A model generated the notes under the pieces. That model was not told where the DNA came from and made no database searches. It worked only from the letters and a program-made list of their open reading frames with translations. This document shows, one piece after another, positions 13,953 through 21,560 of a stretch of 64,000 nucleotides of DNA. Source of the stretch: Prochlorococcus sp. AG-673-L20 (GTDB lineage Bacteria > Cyanobacteriota > Cyanobacteriia > PCC-6307 > Cyanobiaceae); contig QCTN01000006.1 of NCBI GenBank assembly GCA_003211135.1, positions 1 to 64,000 on the forward strand. Direction: 5' to 3'. Every line of letters begins with the position of its first letter. Position 1 is the stretch's first letter. The position numbers and the translations under genes are program-made.

Positions 13953-14564
13953 ATGCCAAAAGATCAACGCTTTGGGCAGGCAGCAATCCTTCCTCCTGAG
14001 CAGCTCCAAGATTTATGTAATTCTTTTCCTGTTGGTCAGCATAAATACATCTCACTTGTATTAGCTTTCTCAGGTGCAAGAGTTTCAGAAGTGTTGGCTT
14101 TGCAATGGAGAGATATTAAAGATGATTACATCCTGTTCAAATCAATTAACACTAAAACAAAGAAAACTCGCAATGTAAATTTGCATCCAAAACTAAAATC
14201 ACATTTGAAAGATTGGAAAGAAAAATATTGGTATCAATTTCCAATGTTAAATCAAAACAAAAGAAACCTTGAAAGGCGCGCTCCAACTCCTGATTGCTTC
14301 CTTTTTAGAGGAAGGTATAAAAACACCCATTTAACGCGGCAAGCCTACGATAAGCAATTAAGGGCGCAACTTGATTACTTACTTATAGAGGGCGCAACTA
14401 CTCACTCATATAGGCGCAGCAATTTAACTGCAGCCAAAGATGCGGGAATTGCTTTATCTGACATTATGCAAATTTCAGGTCACTCATCACTTGATGCCCT
14501 GAATAAATATTTAGCTCCAAATGAGAAGGAGATGAAAAAGGTTGTTGGTGCTTTTGGATTTTAA
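13953..14564 (+). CDS. Second tyrosine recombinase, catalytic domain only
   Basis: 203 residues made of almost only the catalytic fold, with a complete active site: Arg43 (GARVSE), a beta-hairpin Lys around 68-70, His151 and Arg154 (THSYRR), His177 (SGHSS) and Tyr186, nine after the His. It lacks the N-terminal core-binding domain of ordinary XerC/D-type enzymes. It is distant from the attachment sites and has its own inverted-repeat region upstream. It could resolve element multimers, act as excision helper or invert DNA; all are inference. It ends 4 bases inside the convergent 55-residue gene. Confidence 0.88.
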   Translation: MPKDQRFGQAAILPPEQLQDLCNSFPVGQHKYISLVLAFSGARVSEVLALQWRDIKDDYILFKSINTKTKKTRNVNLHPKLKSHLKDWKEKYWYQFPMLNQNKRNLERRAPTPDCFLFRGRYKNTHLTRQAYDKQLRAQLDYLLIEGATTHSYRRSNLTAAKDAGIALSDIMQISGHSSLDALNKYLAPNEKEMKKVVGAFGF

Positions 14565-14728
14565 TTAAATTCTTTTTTACCTTCAATTTTTAAGCAAAGA
14601 GTCCATTGATCCAATTCTGGTTCAGGAGTATTTTCATCAATTACAACCATCCGCAATGTGGGTGGTTTTTTTACTTGTTGGACTTTCTCAATGCGCCTTT
14701 GTAATCTCTCCAAATCCTTGAAATTCAT
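14561..14728 (-). CDS. Hypothetical protein, 55 aa
   Basis: Small and charged: MNFKDLERLQRRIEKVQQVK forms an amphipathic helix, followed by a beta-like stretch (TLRMVVIDEN) and an acidic/Trp C-terminus. It overlaps the end of the recombinase gene tail to tail by 4 bases. It lies on the strand of the replication operon but 380 bases downstream of it, so it may have its own transcript. Family not recognised. Confidence 0.5.
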   Translation of the reverse strand: MNFKDLERLQRRIEKVQQVKKPPTLRMVVIDENTPEPELDQWTLCLKIEGKKEFN

Positions 14729-15110
14729 TGCCCCATAAATGATTTACTCCATTCTAAGATTTTTCTACAGAAAATACATGCAAAGAACAACATCAAAAAA
14801 CTATGTTGGAAGATCAATTCTCAACACCTGATCTATTGCATCCCAATGCTTTTGGCGGGGATGTTGGAATGTAGGAGCGGTTGCATACTTATTCACAAAT
14901 CTGCAGGGAAACAACAAAGAAGAACAAAAGAATAAAAATCAATCTACTTTTACAACATTGTTTGTAATTGGTTGTTGCCCAACGGATTTGATGTTGATAT
15001 TACGCTTCCTACAAATAACCTACATTCAACAATTCACTCCACTTTGGGGTGGAGCAAACATACGCAAAGAATTTTATAGGTATCTTGTAGCTCAATCTGA
15101 GGGGAGCAAT
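14729..15110. other. Non-coding region of element C (possible origin or packaging site)
   Basis: A 382-base gap, the largest in element C with no convincing gene. It holds a hairpin CTCCAC/GTGGAG at 15037-15054, a smaller GTTG/CAAC hairpin near 14970 and a CTGCAG at 14901. A 23-codon plus-strand frame starting near 14803 reads like protein but is too short to support. It lies at the 3' end of the primase gene, a plausible place for a replication origin or packaging site. Confidence 0.3.
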
Positions 15111-17585
15111 TTAGACTTTATAAGGTTTATTTGGTTTATATCGAATAGAACCTGCCTTCTTGCCACCTGTTATTTCTCCAAAACCCATATATTCCAATTT
15201 AACTATTGATTCAATACATATTTCCTTATTCCACTTTTTCCTATCTTTAGGACTCAAGGCTTGTTGGATTTCCCTCCAAGCAACAGGAGATTTACTTCTT
15301 AAACAAATATTTTGTATTTTCTCCATTCGCAGCTCTTCATCACTTTTTGTATTTTCCCTTTGGAAGTTAATAGCAAAGTCATCAAAGAAATCTACAAATT
15401 CTATTGCTGCAAGCAATGTATCTTTGGATATGTGTTCAACAGGTTCTTCAATATGTTTGATGATATGAAGCAAGCCTGCAACGCGCCCAACTTTACCTGC
15501 ACTTTTGCAAAGCAATGCAGCATGTGATGCAAGTTTTGATGCCTGCGCTTCCACTTGCTTTTTAAATTCATAATCAAAAAACAGTTGTTGCGCTTCATCT
15601 GATAACTCATAAGTAAAATACATTTGCCCATAAACTAACTTCAGAAAATTCTGCAGGTATTGTTTAGCAGTTCTATGCTCCTCCTTTTGCAGTTGGGACA
15701 ACACTTGGAGTTTTACAGGAATTGAAGGTAATGGAGAAAAAATATTCCGCGCCCATAAACCATTCTCATCTCCATTTTTTATAAGATCAGCAAGAATTTT
15801 ATCTTGGATATTCCCATAAAGTGATACTTGGCTTTTGCTGCAGCTCCTAACTTTGGTGCTTCCTTTGGAGTCCAGGCGGATTGATGTAAAACCACCTCCA
15901 TCAAAATATTCCAATAAACTCTCTACTTGGCTGCCCCTTCCCTTTGTATATTTATTCATGCTTTGGAAGAACCCACTTAATTCATCTCGCAGTATTAATA
16001 GTGATCTTCCCTTTTGCTCCTGTATCTCAAGTTGCTTTTGCGTTGATTCTTCAGTTAAGTCCCCTACAGTAACCATTGTCCTTGTAGGTGGTTCAACTTT
16101 CTCTTCCTTATTTTTTGCTGCCTGTAAGTATTCAGCAAATTCAAATTTATATTTATTGCTAATTTCTGCTTCAATCTGACTCAATGGTTCTTTTATTAGA
16201 TTCCTTAAAAGTGGAGTCTTTTTAGCACCTGTTTTACCTACTGTAATTACATAAAGATTTGCAGGTACAACATAATCTGAACCCTCATTCAAGATTACTT
16301 TTGTATCTAGTCTCAATGCACCCGCAACCGCAGGGAGGAAAGTACTAATAATTAAATAATCAGGATATGGCAAGAATTTAGTAATTACTCTTAGATTCTT
16401 GGATAGTTCAGGTGGAAAGATATTCTCCAACTTAATTTTCTTTTCCTTATTAATTACTTTTGAGTTTTCATAAACCCATTTGCGCCCACCGCCAAATTTG
16501 GCTTGCCATACTAAACAACCAATATCAGATTTAATTGGTTCATAAATTGTTGGCAGCTCCTTAATAGGATTCCAATAATCACTTTCCCACTTTGCACTAA
16601 TACAAATTTCAGCAGTTATTTCAGCACCAAAATGCTTTTTCATGCCTGCCAAAATGTTTATACAATCAAATCTTTCTCCCTTACCTGTAGTTGATCTATT
16701 AACAACAAAGCCAAGCATCTCAACTGCAAGCGGGATTCTTGTTTCTAGTGGCAGCCTAGTAAACCAATTACCCTCATTTAATTCTGCAGTATTATAATTT
16801 TTTGCTCTTTGGGAAAAAGGTTTTGTAAGGTCAGTAGTAGTTGCTGCAGGTGGGATTTCTTTTTGATCTTGAATTTTACCTCCAAAAATTAACCCTTCAA
16901 TAAATTTTGGATTGTATATTAATATCCCTTTTTGTTCTCCCCATCCTTGAGAAATCCTATAAAAAATAGTTTTTTTACCTGAAGGATGAAATCCACCAAC
17001 CGCTCTCATCACTTGGCAGGGGGAATGAATACTCTTATCAGCACCAAAATCCTCATCTTGCTCATTGCAAATTACCTGCAATCGCTTTTGCATCTTGGTA
17101 AACCTTTCCTTATCAATAAACTCACTTAATAAGAAATAAAAATGCAATGATTTACCTCCTGAGAAGGTAACAAAGGAAGCGGGCATTGCCATTGCATCAA
17201 ATACAACTTCAACTTGCTTTTCCAAAGGTAAATTCCCATCCCCTTCAGTAAACAAGCATCTTGCTCCTTTTATATGTGAGTTACTTGCACCCCACGTTTT
17301 AACAAAACCTGCAGGGTTTAAATCTTCTTTTCTTGAACCATAATCAGCAGGCTTTTCAATAGTTGGATTAACTATTAAACCAAGAGAATGTTTAGGATTC
17401 TTTTTTAAACAATCTTCAACCTTCTTTTCAAAATTAGATTCTGTTGGGAAGTGATAGCATCTACCACTCTCCTTTTTGGGTGGGAAGATAGTCCAAATAG
17501 GTTTTGGATTTGATATTAAACCTGCATGTAATTTTGCAGTTTCCCAATCAACCAACGATTTTCTTTTATCAGAAATTTGAGTCAT
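15111..17585 (-). CDS. Primase-helicase with DUF3987 ATPase domain
   Basis: 824 residues. The N-terminal 250 look like an archaeo-eukaryotic-type primase: an acidic pair in LFTEGDG (114-116), SGGKSLHFYF (142-151) and later VMRAVGGFHPSG. From about 390 a DUF3987-type ATPase follows: Walker A GKTGAKKT at 450-457 and an acidic Walker B in LLILRDELSG near 540. A C-terminal winged-helix-like part ends it. Such fused proteins start and drive replication of satellites and plasmids. It is last in the minus-strand operon after the excisionase-like gene. Confidence 0.85.
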   Translation of the reverse strand: MTQISDKRKSLVDWETAKLHAGLISNPKPIWTIFPPKKESGRCYHFPTESNFEKKVEDCLKKNPKHSLGLIVNPTIEKPADYGSRKEDLNPAGFVKTWGASNSHIKGARCLFTEGDGNLPLEKQVEVVFDAMAMPASFVTFSGGKSLHFYFLLSEFIDKERFTKMQKRLQVICNEQDEDFGADKSIHSPCQVMRAVGGFHPSGKKTIFYRISQGWGEQKGILIYNPKFIEGLIFGGKIQDQKEIPPAATTTDLTKPFSQRAKNYNTAELNEGNWFTRLPLETRIPLAVEMLGFVVNRSTTGKGERFDCINILAGMKKHFGAEITAEICISAKWESDYWNPIKELPTIYEPIKSDIGCLVWQAKFGGGRKWVYENSKVINKEKKIKLENIFPPELSKNLRVITKFLPYPDYLIISTFLPAVAGALRLDTKVILNEGSDYVVPANLYVITVGKTGAKKTPLLRNLIKEPLSQIEAEISNKYKFEFAEYLQAAKNKEEKVEPPTRTMVTVGDLTEESTQKQLEIQEQKGRSLLILRDELSGFFQSMNKYTKGRGSQVESLLEYFDGGGFTSIRLDSKGSTKVRSCSKSQVSLYGNIQDKILADLIKNGDENGLWARNIFSPLPSIPVKLQVLSQLQKEEHRTAKQYLQNFLKLVYGQMYFTYELSDEAQQLFFDYEFKKQVEAQASKLASHAALLCKSAGKVGRVAGLLHIIKHIEEPVEHISKDTLLAAIEFVDFFDDFAINFQRENTKSDEELRMEKIQNICLRSKSPVAWREIQQALSPKDRKKWNKEICIESIVKLEYMGFGEITGGKKAGSIRYKPNKPYKV

Positions 17586-17613
17586 AATAAGTATGTAAAA
17601 TTTAATTTTTTAG

Positions 17614-17637
17614 GGTTGTTGTAGCAGCCCTTTTTTT
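17614..17637. terminator. Hairpin with T run before the primase gene
   Basis: GGGTTG can pair with CAGCCC around TTGTAG (17614-17631); TTTTTTT follows on the plus strand. For minus-strand transcription it lies between the 50-residue gene and the primase gene, where it could attenuate read-through. No plus-strand gene needs a terminator here. Confidence 0.4.
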
Positions 17638-17788
17638 ATGAGTTACGTTGATTATTTTCTTCATCCACTTCCCTCTCAACCATCTGCAACAGATGTTCTA
17701 TAAGTAATACTTTTTGCTCTATATTCATCCCCTTATCTGCAGCCAACTGCAGCTCCAATTCAAATCTTTTCTTATTTATATATGACAT
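17636..17788 (-). CDS. Hypothetical protein, 50 aa
   Basis: Begins MSYINKKRFELELQLAADKG and ends in an acidic tail (EREVDEENNQRNS). The whole protein could be one long amphipathic helix or a helical hairpin. It lies 2 bases after the excisionase-like gene on the same strand, which supports co-transcription. Its reading frame carries two CTGCAG hexamers. No family recognised. Confidence 0.55.
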   Translation of the reverse strand: MSYINKKRFELELQLAADKGMNIEQKVLLIEHLLQMVEREVDEENNQRNS

Positions 17789-17790
17789 AA

Positions 17791-18045
17791 TCAGCAACCA
17801 ACAGCAGGTGCAGGAGGAGCTGTAAATTCAGCCATACGCAATAGGATTTGCTCAACATTCCAAAGAATTGGGGAAGTTTTGCCCTGACTCACTTTTATAT
17901 AGTGGATTCGAGGTTCAAGAAAACCATCCCTCCTATAATTCTGCAGGGTTGCAAAGTGTATTCCTATTTTTTCAGCAGCTTCTTTGGTGGAACACCAAGA
18001 ACCAGAAGGGAGTGAATTAGGTACTCCATTAAATTTTTTCAGCAT
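17791..18045 (-). CDS. Excisionase-like DNA-binding protein
   Basis: 84 residues with a winged-helix/MerR-like DNA-binding core: WCSTKEAAEKIGIHFATLQNYR (split over residues 17-38), then an Arg/Asp-Gly turn and a short wing ending in LWNVEQILLRMAE. This is the layout of phage excisionases and AlpA-like regulators, which bind arm DNA next to integrase sites and set the direction of recombination. It is upstream of the primase in the same operon, so excision and replication could be switched on together. Confidence 0.7.
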   Translation of the reverse strand: MLKKFNGVPNSLPSGSWCSTKEAAEKIGIHFATLQNYRRDGFLEPRIHYIKVSQGKTSPILWNVEQILLRMAEFTAPPAPAVGC

Positions 18046-18053
18046 ATTTTGGA

Positions 18054-18266
18054 CTAGGAGCTGACTCTTCTCTTCTTTATGAGTTCGTTATAAACAGGGA
18101 TATTCGATTCTTCCCAAATGACATCTTTATACTTTTCCTGATTTAAAAACTTCTCCCAAGCCTTTGGGGAGTTTTCCGTTTTAGGATTGTATTCAGCAGA
18201 AATCGAAGAACCATCCAATAATTTGGATTGATCCTTTTTGGGATAACGATTGTTTAACTTGCTCAT
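18054..18266 (-). CDS. Hypothetical protein, 70 aa
   Basis: First gene of the right-hand minus-strand operon. Hydrophilic, Lys/Asn/Pro-rich (NNRYPKKDQSK near the start, NSPKAWEKFLNQEKYKD in the middle, KKRRVSS at the end), with no signal peptide or membrane segment. It ends 8 bases before the excisionase-like gene. Probably an element regulator or accessory protein; no family recognised. Confidence 0.55.
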   Translation of the reverse strand: MSKLNNRYPKKDQSKLLDGSSISAEYNPKTENSPKAWEKFLNQEKYKDVIWEESNIPVYNELIKKRRVSS

Positions 18267-18448
18267 AAACAGAAAAGATTGTTTACTAGCCCGTCATCCC
18301 GCTAAAGATAAAATCTCGCAGTTGGAAAATCAGTTCTCTTTTCGACTAATAAATGAGTAACTAATTTTTGGCGTTCCAATGCCAACTTGCTATCAATATA
18401 ATCTCTTTATTTAATTACTGCAAATATTTATAAGTAATTACAAGCTGC

Positions 18449-18525
18449 TCACTAATTCTCGCTAAAATGTGGGACTGATCCCTGTATTCCCAACAGTTTT
18501 CAAGACCCTCACTAATCGTCACTAA
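18449..18525 (+). promoter_or_regulatory. Right arm-site cluster of element C
   Basis: Two pairs: TCACTAA 18449 with TCGCTAA 18459, and TCACTAA 18509 with TCACTAA 18519, each 10 bp apart. They lie 63-139 bp inside the right attachment repeat and match the left pair at 10287. The half-sites share TCRCTAA. Confidence 0.55.
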
Positions 18526-18587
18526 ATAAACTGTAATATTTTTGCTTAGTCTAGTTATTGCAATGCTTCTAGTTTGTAATACCGATA

Positions 18588-18630
18588 GCTCCCAAAGCAC
18601 CCGCGCTACCAAGCTGCGCCACGCCCCGCT
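18588..18630 (-). pseudogene. Right attachment repeat: orphan tRNA-Pro 5' half
   Basis: Identical to 10137-10179. It contains the tRNA from its 5' end to the anticodon loop and then changes abruptly to element sequence, so no T-arm or 3' acceptor exists. DNA to its right is chromosomal, so the original tRNA promoter should still point into element C on the minus strand. Confidence 0.9.
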
Positions 18631-18633
18631 CAT

Positions 18634-18955
18634 AAGATCTTAATTCATAACAGTCATCTATAAAAGACCAAATTGCAAAATATTTTATAAATAAAAGGTT
18701 TTCAGTAATAATACATTCATTTTTACTAATATCCGTGGCTTCTTTTTTAGTAAAAAAGTTTGCAAATCTTTTGGAGCTGCACTAATAAATCCACTAAAAT
18801 TATCTAATGATACAAGTTGTTCTTAATGAGGTTTCTTCTACAGATTAGATTAAATTATTATTTTTTAAAGATTCTGATTAAAAAATTCATTCAAGTTAGA
18901 ATAAGGTTAGAACTAATTAGTTAAACCTTTCAAACTAATTCCCAGATTATGGAGA
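18634..18955. other. Gap right of the island
   Basis: A 322-base A/T-rich stretch between the island end and apt. It should contain the original upstream region of tRNA-Pro. I see no gene, RNA or clear repeat in it. Confidence 0.4.
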
Positions 18956-19468
18956 ATGAAAAAGCTCATAGAACTAATCGAAACATATAAAGATTTTCCT
19001 AATAAAGGAATTGAGTTCAAAGATGTCCTTGGAATTATTCAAGAACCAAAGATATTCAAGGAACTTGTTACGAAGATGTCAGCTAGTCAAATTATAAATA
19101 ATGCCGATGCAATAATTTCTATAGATGCTAGAGGTTTTATTTTTGGTTCTGCAATTTCTTTCCATGCATCAAAACCAATGATTGTAGCAAGAAAGCCAGG
19201 TAAGCTCCCAGGAGAACTTTTTAAAAAATACTATAGTCTCGAGTATGGCGAAAATTCGCTTTCTGTTCAAAAAAAAGCCCTACAAAAATATAATTCTTAT
19301 GCGATTGTTGATGATTTATTAGCTACAGGAGGGACAGTTAATTGTATTTCTAATATACTTAAAAGTAATAATAAAGAAGTTACTGGACTTTTAGTTGTAG
19401 TGGAATTATTGAAGCTGGAAGGAAGACTAAAACTTGATTTTCCAATTGAATCATCGGTAATTTTTTAA
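18956..19468 (+). CDS. apt: Adenine phosphoribosyltransferase
   Basis: 170 residues, the standard length. It converts adenine and PRPP to AMP in cytoplasmic purine salvage. Visible features are DFPNKGIEFKDV near the N-terminus, the RGFIFG segment and RKPGKLPGE flexible loop, and the PRPP-binding motif AIVDDLLATGGT near residue 122. It is the first recognisable core gene to the right of the island. Apt enzymes normally act as dimers. Confidence 0.93.
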   Translation: MKKLIELIETYKDFPNKGIEFKDVLGIIQEPKIFKELVTKMSASQIINNADAIISIDARGFIFGSAISFHASKPMIVARKPGKLPGELFKKYYSLEYGENSLSVQKKALQKYNSYAIVDDLLATGGTVNCISNILKSNNKEVTGLLVVVELLKLEGRLKLDFPIESSVIF

Positions 19469-19573
19469 ATGGTTTTTCTATCAAATATCTAAAAATTTTG
19501 GTTAATAAAAATTAGTAAGTTTAATGAAAAAATTCAATAATAAAATTAAAATTGCAGTTAATTTGTTACGAAT

Positions 19574-19678
19574 TTAAATTAATCCTATAGATCCGGCTGT
19601 TATTCCTACAATTAGAAAAAAAGAAAATTCTGCCAAGTCTCTAGGCAATGAATTTACAATAATTTTGAATCGAGTCAT
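19574..19678 (-). CDS. Small membrane protein, 34 aa
   Basis: It begins MTRFKIIVNSLPRDLAEF and continues with one membrane segment (SFFLIVGITAGSIGLI), a Lys/Arg-flanked single-pass peptide. Length and composition fit the small membrane peptides common in Prochlorococcus, but no family is recognised and chance cannot be excluded. Confidence 0.45.
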   Translation of the reverse strand: MTRFKIIVNSLPRDLAEFSFFLIVGITAGSIGLI

Positions 19679-19892
19679 TTTACCTTGTGCTCCTCAGGTT
19701 ATATTTTTCAAAAATCTAACTTATTTTTGTTTAAGTCGAGGAAATTTTTGTTATATTTTCCTTTTTTCTAAAGAATTCACTATGATTATTTTTTTCTTAA
19801 AAAAAATTAAGTTCAAAAAATAATGATTTTAAAGTTATCAAATATTTATAATGCTATATTTCAATTAAACCTTTTTAAGATTTGTTTATTAA

Positions 19893-20060
19893 ATGGATTA
19901 TAAAAAAAAATCTTTAAAAAATCTTCGAAGTCAAGAAACTTTCGAAGAAATTGATACTAGGCTGGCTACCGGTTGGTATGTAGATTCAGTGAATATTAAT
20001 AAGAAAAAAAAATATAAAACTAAAGAGGTTTCTTTTAGAATTTCAAAAAAAATAAATTAA
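19893..20060 (+). CDS. Hypothetical protein, 55 aa
   Basis: Very basic, with runs of lysine at both ends and a better-mixed middle (RSQETFEEIDTRLATGWYV) that looks like a real folded or nucleic-acid-binding segment. No signal peptide. It stands alone between apt and the porins. No family recognised. Confidence 0.5.
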   Translation: MDYKKKSLKNLRSQETFEEIDTRLATGWYVDSVNINKKKKYKTKEVSFRISKKIN

Positions 20061-20196
20061 AATTACCTGAAATAATAAAAGTGGTGAGATTGATAAACTG
20101 TCACATATTTTTTGGAAATGTATCCGTCGCTACTTGATTTTGTGTAAGTATTTACTCTATTATAAATTGTCCTTTAAATTTCGTGTGAGGAAATTT

Positions 20197-21387
20197 ATGA
20201 AGCTTTTCCAAAGCTTGCTTGTAGCTCCTGCAGCATTAGGCTTACTAGCCCCTATGACTGCTACAGCTAATGAGCTTAATATTACTGAAGTAACTGATTA
20301 TTCTTCATCAGAAGAAATTCAGAGCATTAGTGATTTTAACCCTGCAAAAGAACTTGCAGTAACTAACAGCCGTGTTGATGGCTTAGAAGCTAGATTCAAT
20401 AATTTTGAAGCTGGTGCTTTCTCAGAAACAACAACTGCATCATTCTCTGTTGATTTTGCAATAGGTGCACTTGACGGCAAAGGTACAACTACAACAGTTA
20501 CAGATGGAGACGAAACTCTTCAAGCTGTTTACGGTTTCCAGATTGATTTAAACACAAGTTTCACTGGTGAAGATTCATTAGACATCTCACTTGATGCTGG
20601 TAATGGTGTAACTTCTAGTGGATCATTAACTGGACCACTTGCTGAATTTGACCTTAATGGTGGTAGTGAAGCATTAACTGTTGATGGTGTTTCTTATACT
20701 TTCCCAGTAGGCGATAAAATGACTGTTATTGTTGGCGACAACACTGACGGTAGTGCTATGTTTACAACAGCATGTGCTTATGGTGGACCATCTAATACTC
20801 TTGATGATTGCGCTAATGTAAATGCCGGAATCACTAATGGTGGATTAGCGGTAGGAGCAAGCTACGAAATCGGTAACGGCTTCACTGCTGCTGTCGGTTA
20901 TGCTGGTGCTGAAACAGGAATCTTGACTGAAGGAGTTATGGATGCTTATGGTGCTAACCTTTTTTATGACGGAGGTAGCTACGGAGTATCAGTGACTTAC
21001 GGAATCATAGAACAAACTGCTACTACTGAAAATACTTACACCGCCCTTAATGGTTACTATTCTTTTGATAATGGCCTTTCAATCAGTGCTGGTTATGAAG
21101 TAGGTGATCTTGGTGGTGGTACTGCACTAGCTGATGAAACAGAAGCATATTTCATTGGAGTTAATGGTGAAGTAGGTCCAGGTGAATTAGGCGCTGCTAT
21201 CGGTACTGCTGGAGTTACAACAGAATCTTCTGGTAACATGATCGAACGATTGATGTATGAAGCGTACTACTCTTACGAAGTAAATGATGGAATGACAGTC
21301 ACTCCACTTGTTTATGTTAAGGAAGGAACTTCAGCAACTGATACTGATGAAACTGGCATGATGGTTAAGACATCTTTCAGCTTCTAA
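20197..21387 (+). CDS. Outer-membrane porin, first tandem copy
   Basis: 396 residues from the ATG at 20197, with a Sec signal (MKLFQSLLVAPAALG to TATANE). A longer frame from 20134 would bury the signal and is rejected. After a variable N-terminal region of about 50 residues comes a Gly/Thr/Asp-rich beta-barrel with alternating polar and aromatic residues and a terminal Phe (TSFSF), the outer-membrane insertion signature. It should form a diffusion channel. The last 322 codons and the terminator are apparently identical to the copy at 21561. Confidence 0.88.
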   Translation: MKLFQSLLVAPAALGLLAPMTATANELNITEVTDYSSSEEIQSISDFNPAKELAVTNSRVDGLEARFNNFEAGAFSETTTASFSVDFAIGALDGKGTTTTVTDGDETLQAVYGFQIDLNTSFTGEDSLDISLDAGNGVTSSGSLTGPLAEFDLNGGSEALTVDGVSYTFPVGDKMTVIVGDNTDGSAMFTTACAYGGPSNTLDDCANVNAGITNGGLAVGASYEIGNGFTAAVGYAGAETGILTEGVMDAYGANLFYDGGSYGVSVTYGIIEQTATTENTYTALNGYYSFDNGLSISAGYEVGDLGGGTALADETEAYFIGVNGEVGPGELGAAIGTAGVTTESSGNMIERLMYEAYYSYEVNDGMTVTPLVYVKEGTSATDTDETGMMVKTSFSF

Positions 21388-21457
21388 GTTCATTAATTTG
21401 ATTTAGAAAATCTTACACACTTTAAAAGACCTGTCTCCTGACAGGTCTTTTTTTAAT
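20422..21457 (+). repeat. Identical tract shared by the two porin genes (copy 1)
   Basis: Appears identical to 21786-22821 over 1,036 bp, from the start of the barrel-coding part through stop codon and terminator. The sequences differ on both sides. This points to recent duplication or gene conversion. Confidence 0.85.
21427..21454 (+). terminator. Porin terminator, copy 1
   Basis: AAGACCTGTC and GACAGGTCTT form a strong stem with a short TCCT loop followed by a run of T. It lies 40 bases after the porin stop. Confidence 0.85.
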
Positions 21458-21560
21458 GCTTCTCATTAAGTTTGTGCCTATCAGTATTTTGTACTAAGGG
21501 TTCTTAACAACTATTCTTTTATTTGTTACTATAAAGATAAATATTCTGTGTGAGGAATTT

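Larger units (their letters stand above)
10137..18630. mobile_element. Element C: satellite-like integrated element at tRNA-Pro
   Basis: It is bounded by 43-bp direct repeats at 10137-10179 and 18588-18630 made of the tRNA anticodon arm and 5' half. It carries integrase, a packaging-like operon with a small terminase and HNH protein, a second tyrosine recombinase, a primase-DUF3987 protein, an excisionase-like protein and several small genes. There are no visible capsid, portal, large terminase or tail genes. Known elements with this composition are phage satellites; in Prochlorococcus, tRNA-borne elements of this kind have been called tycheposons. Dependence on a helper phage is inference. 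Confidence 0.8.

Noticed and set aside
14958-15209. Plus-strand frame of 83 residues
   Set aside because: It overlaps the 3' end of the primase gene; composition looks like chance translation.
1-18630. CRISPR array suggested by the repeated tRNA segments
   Set aside because: Copies are kilobases apart, are tRNA halves rather than uniform short repeats, and no cas gene is present.
18415-18633. Minus-strand frame of 72 residues at the island's right end
   Set aside because: It runs across the tRNA 5' half and the arm-site cluster and shows no protein features.
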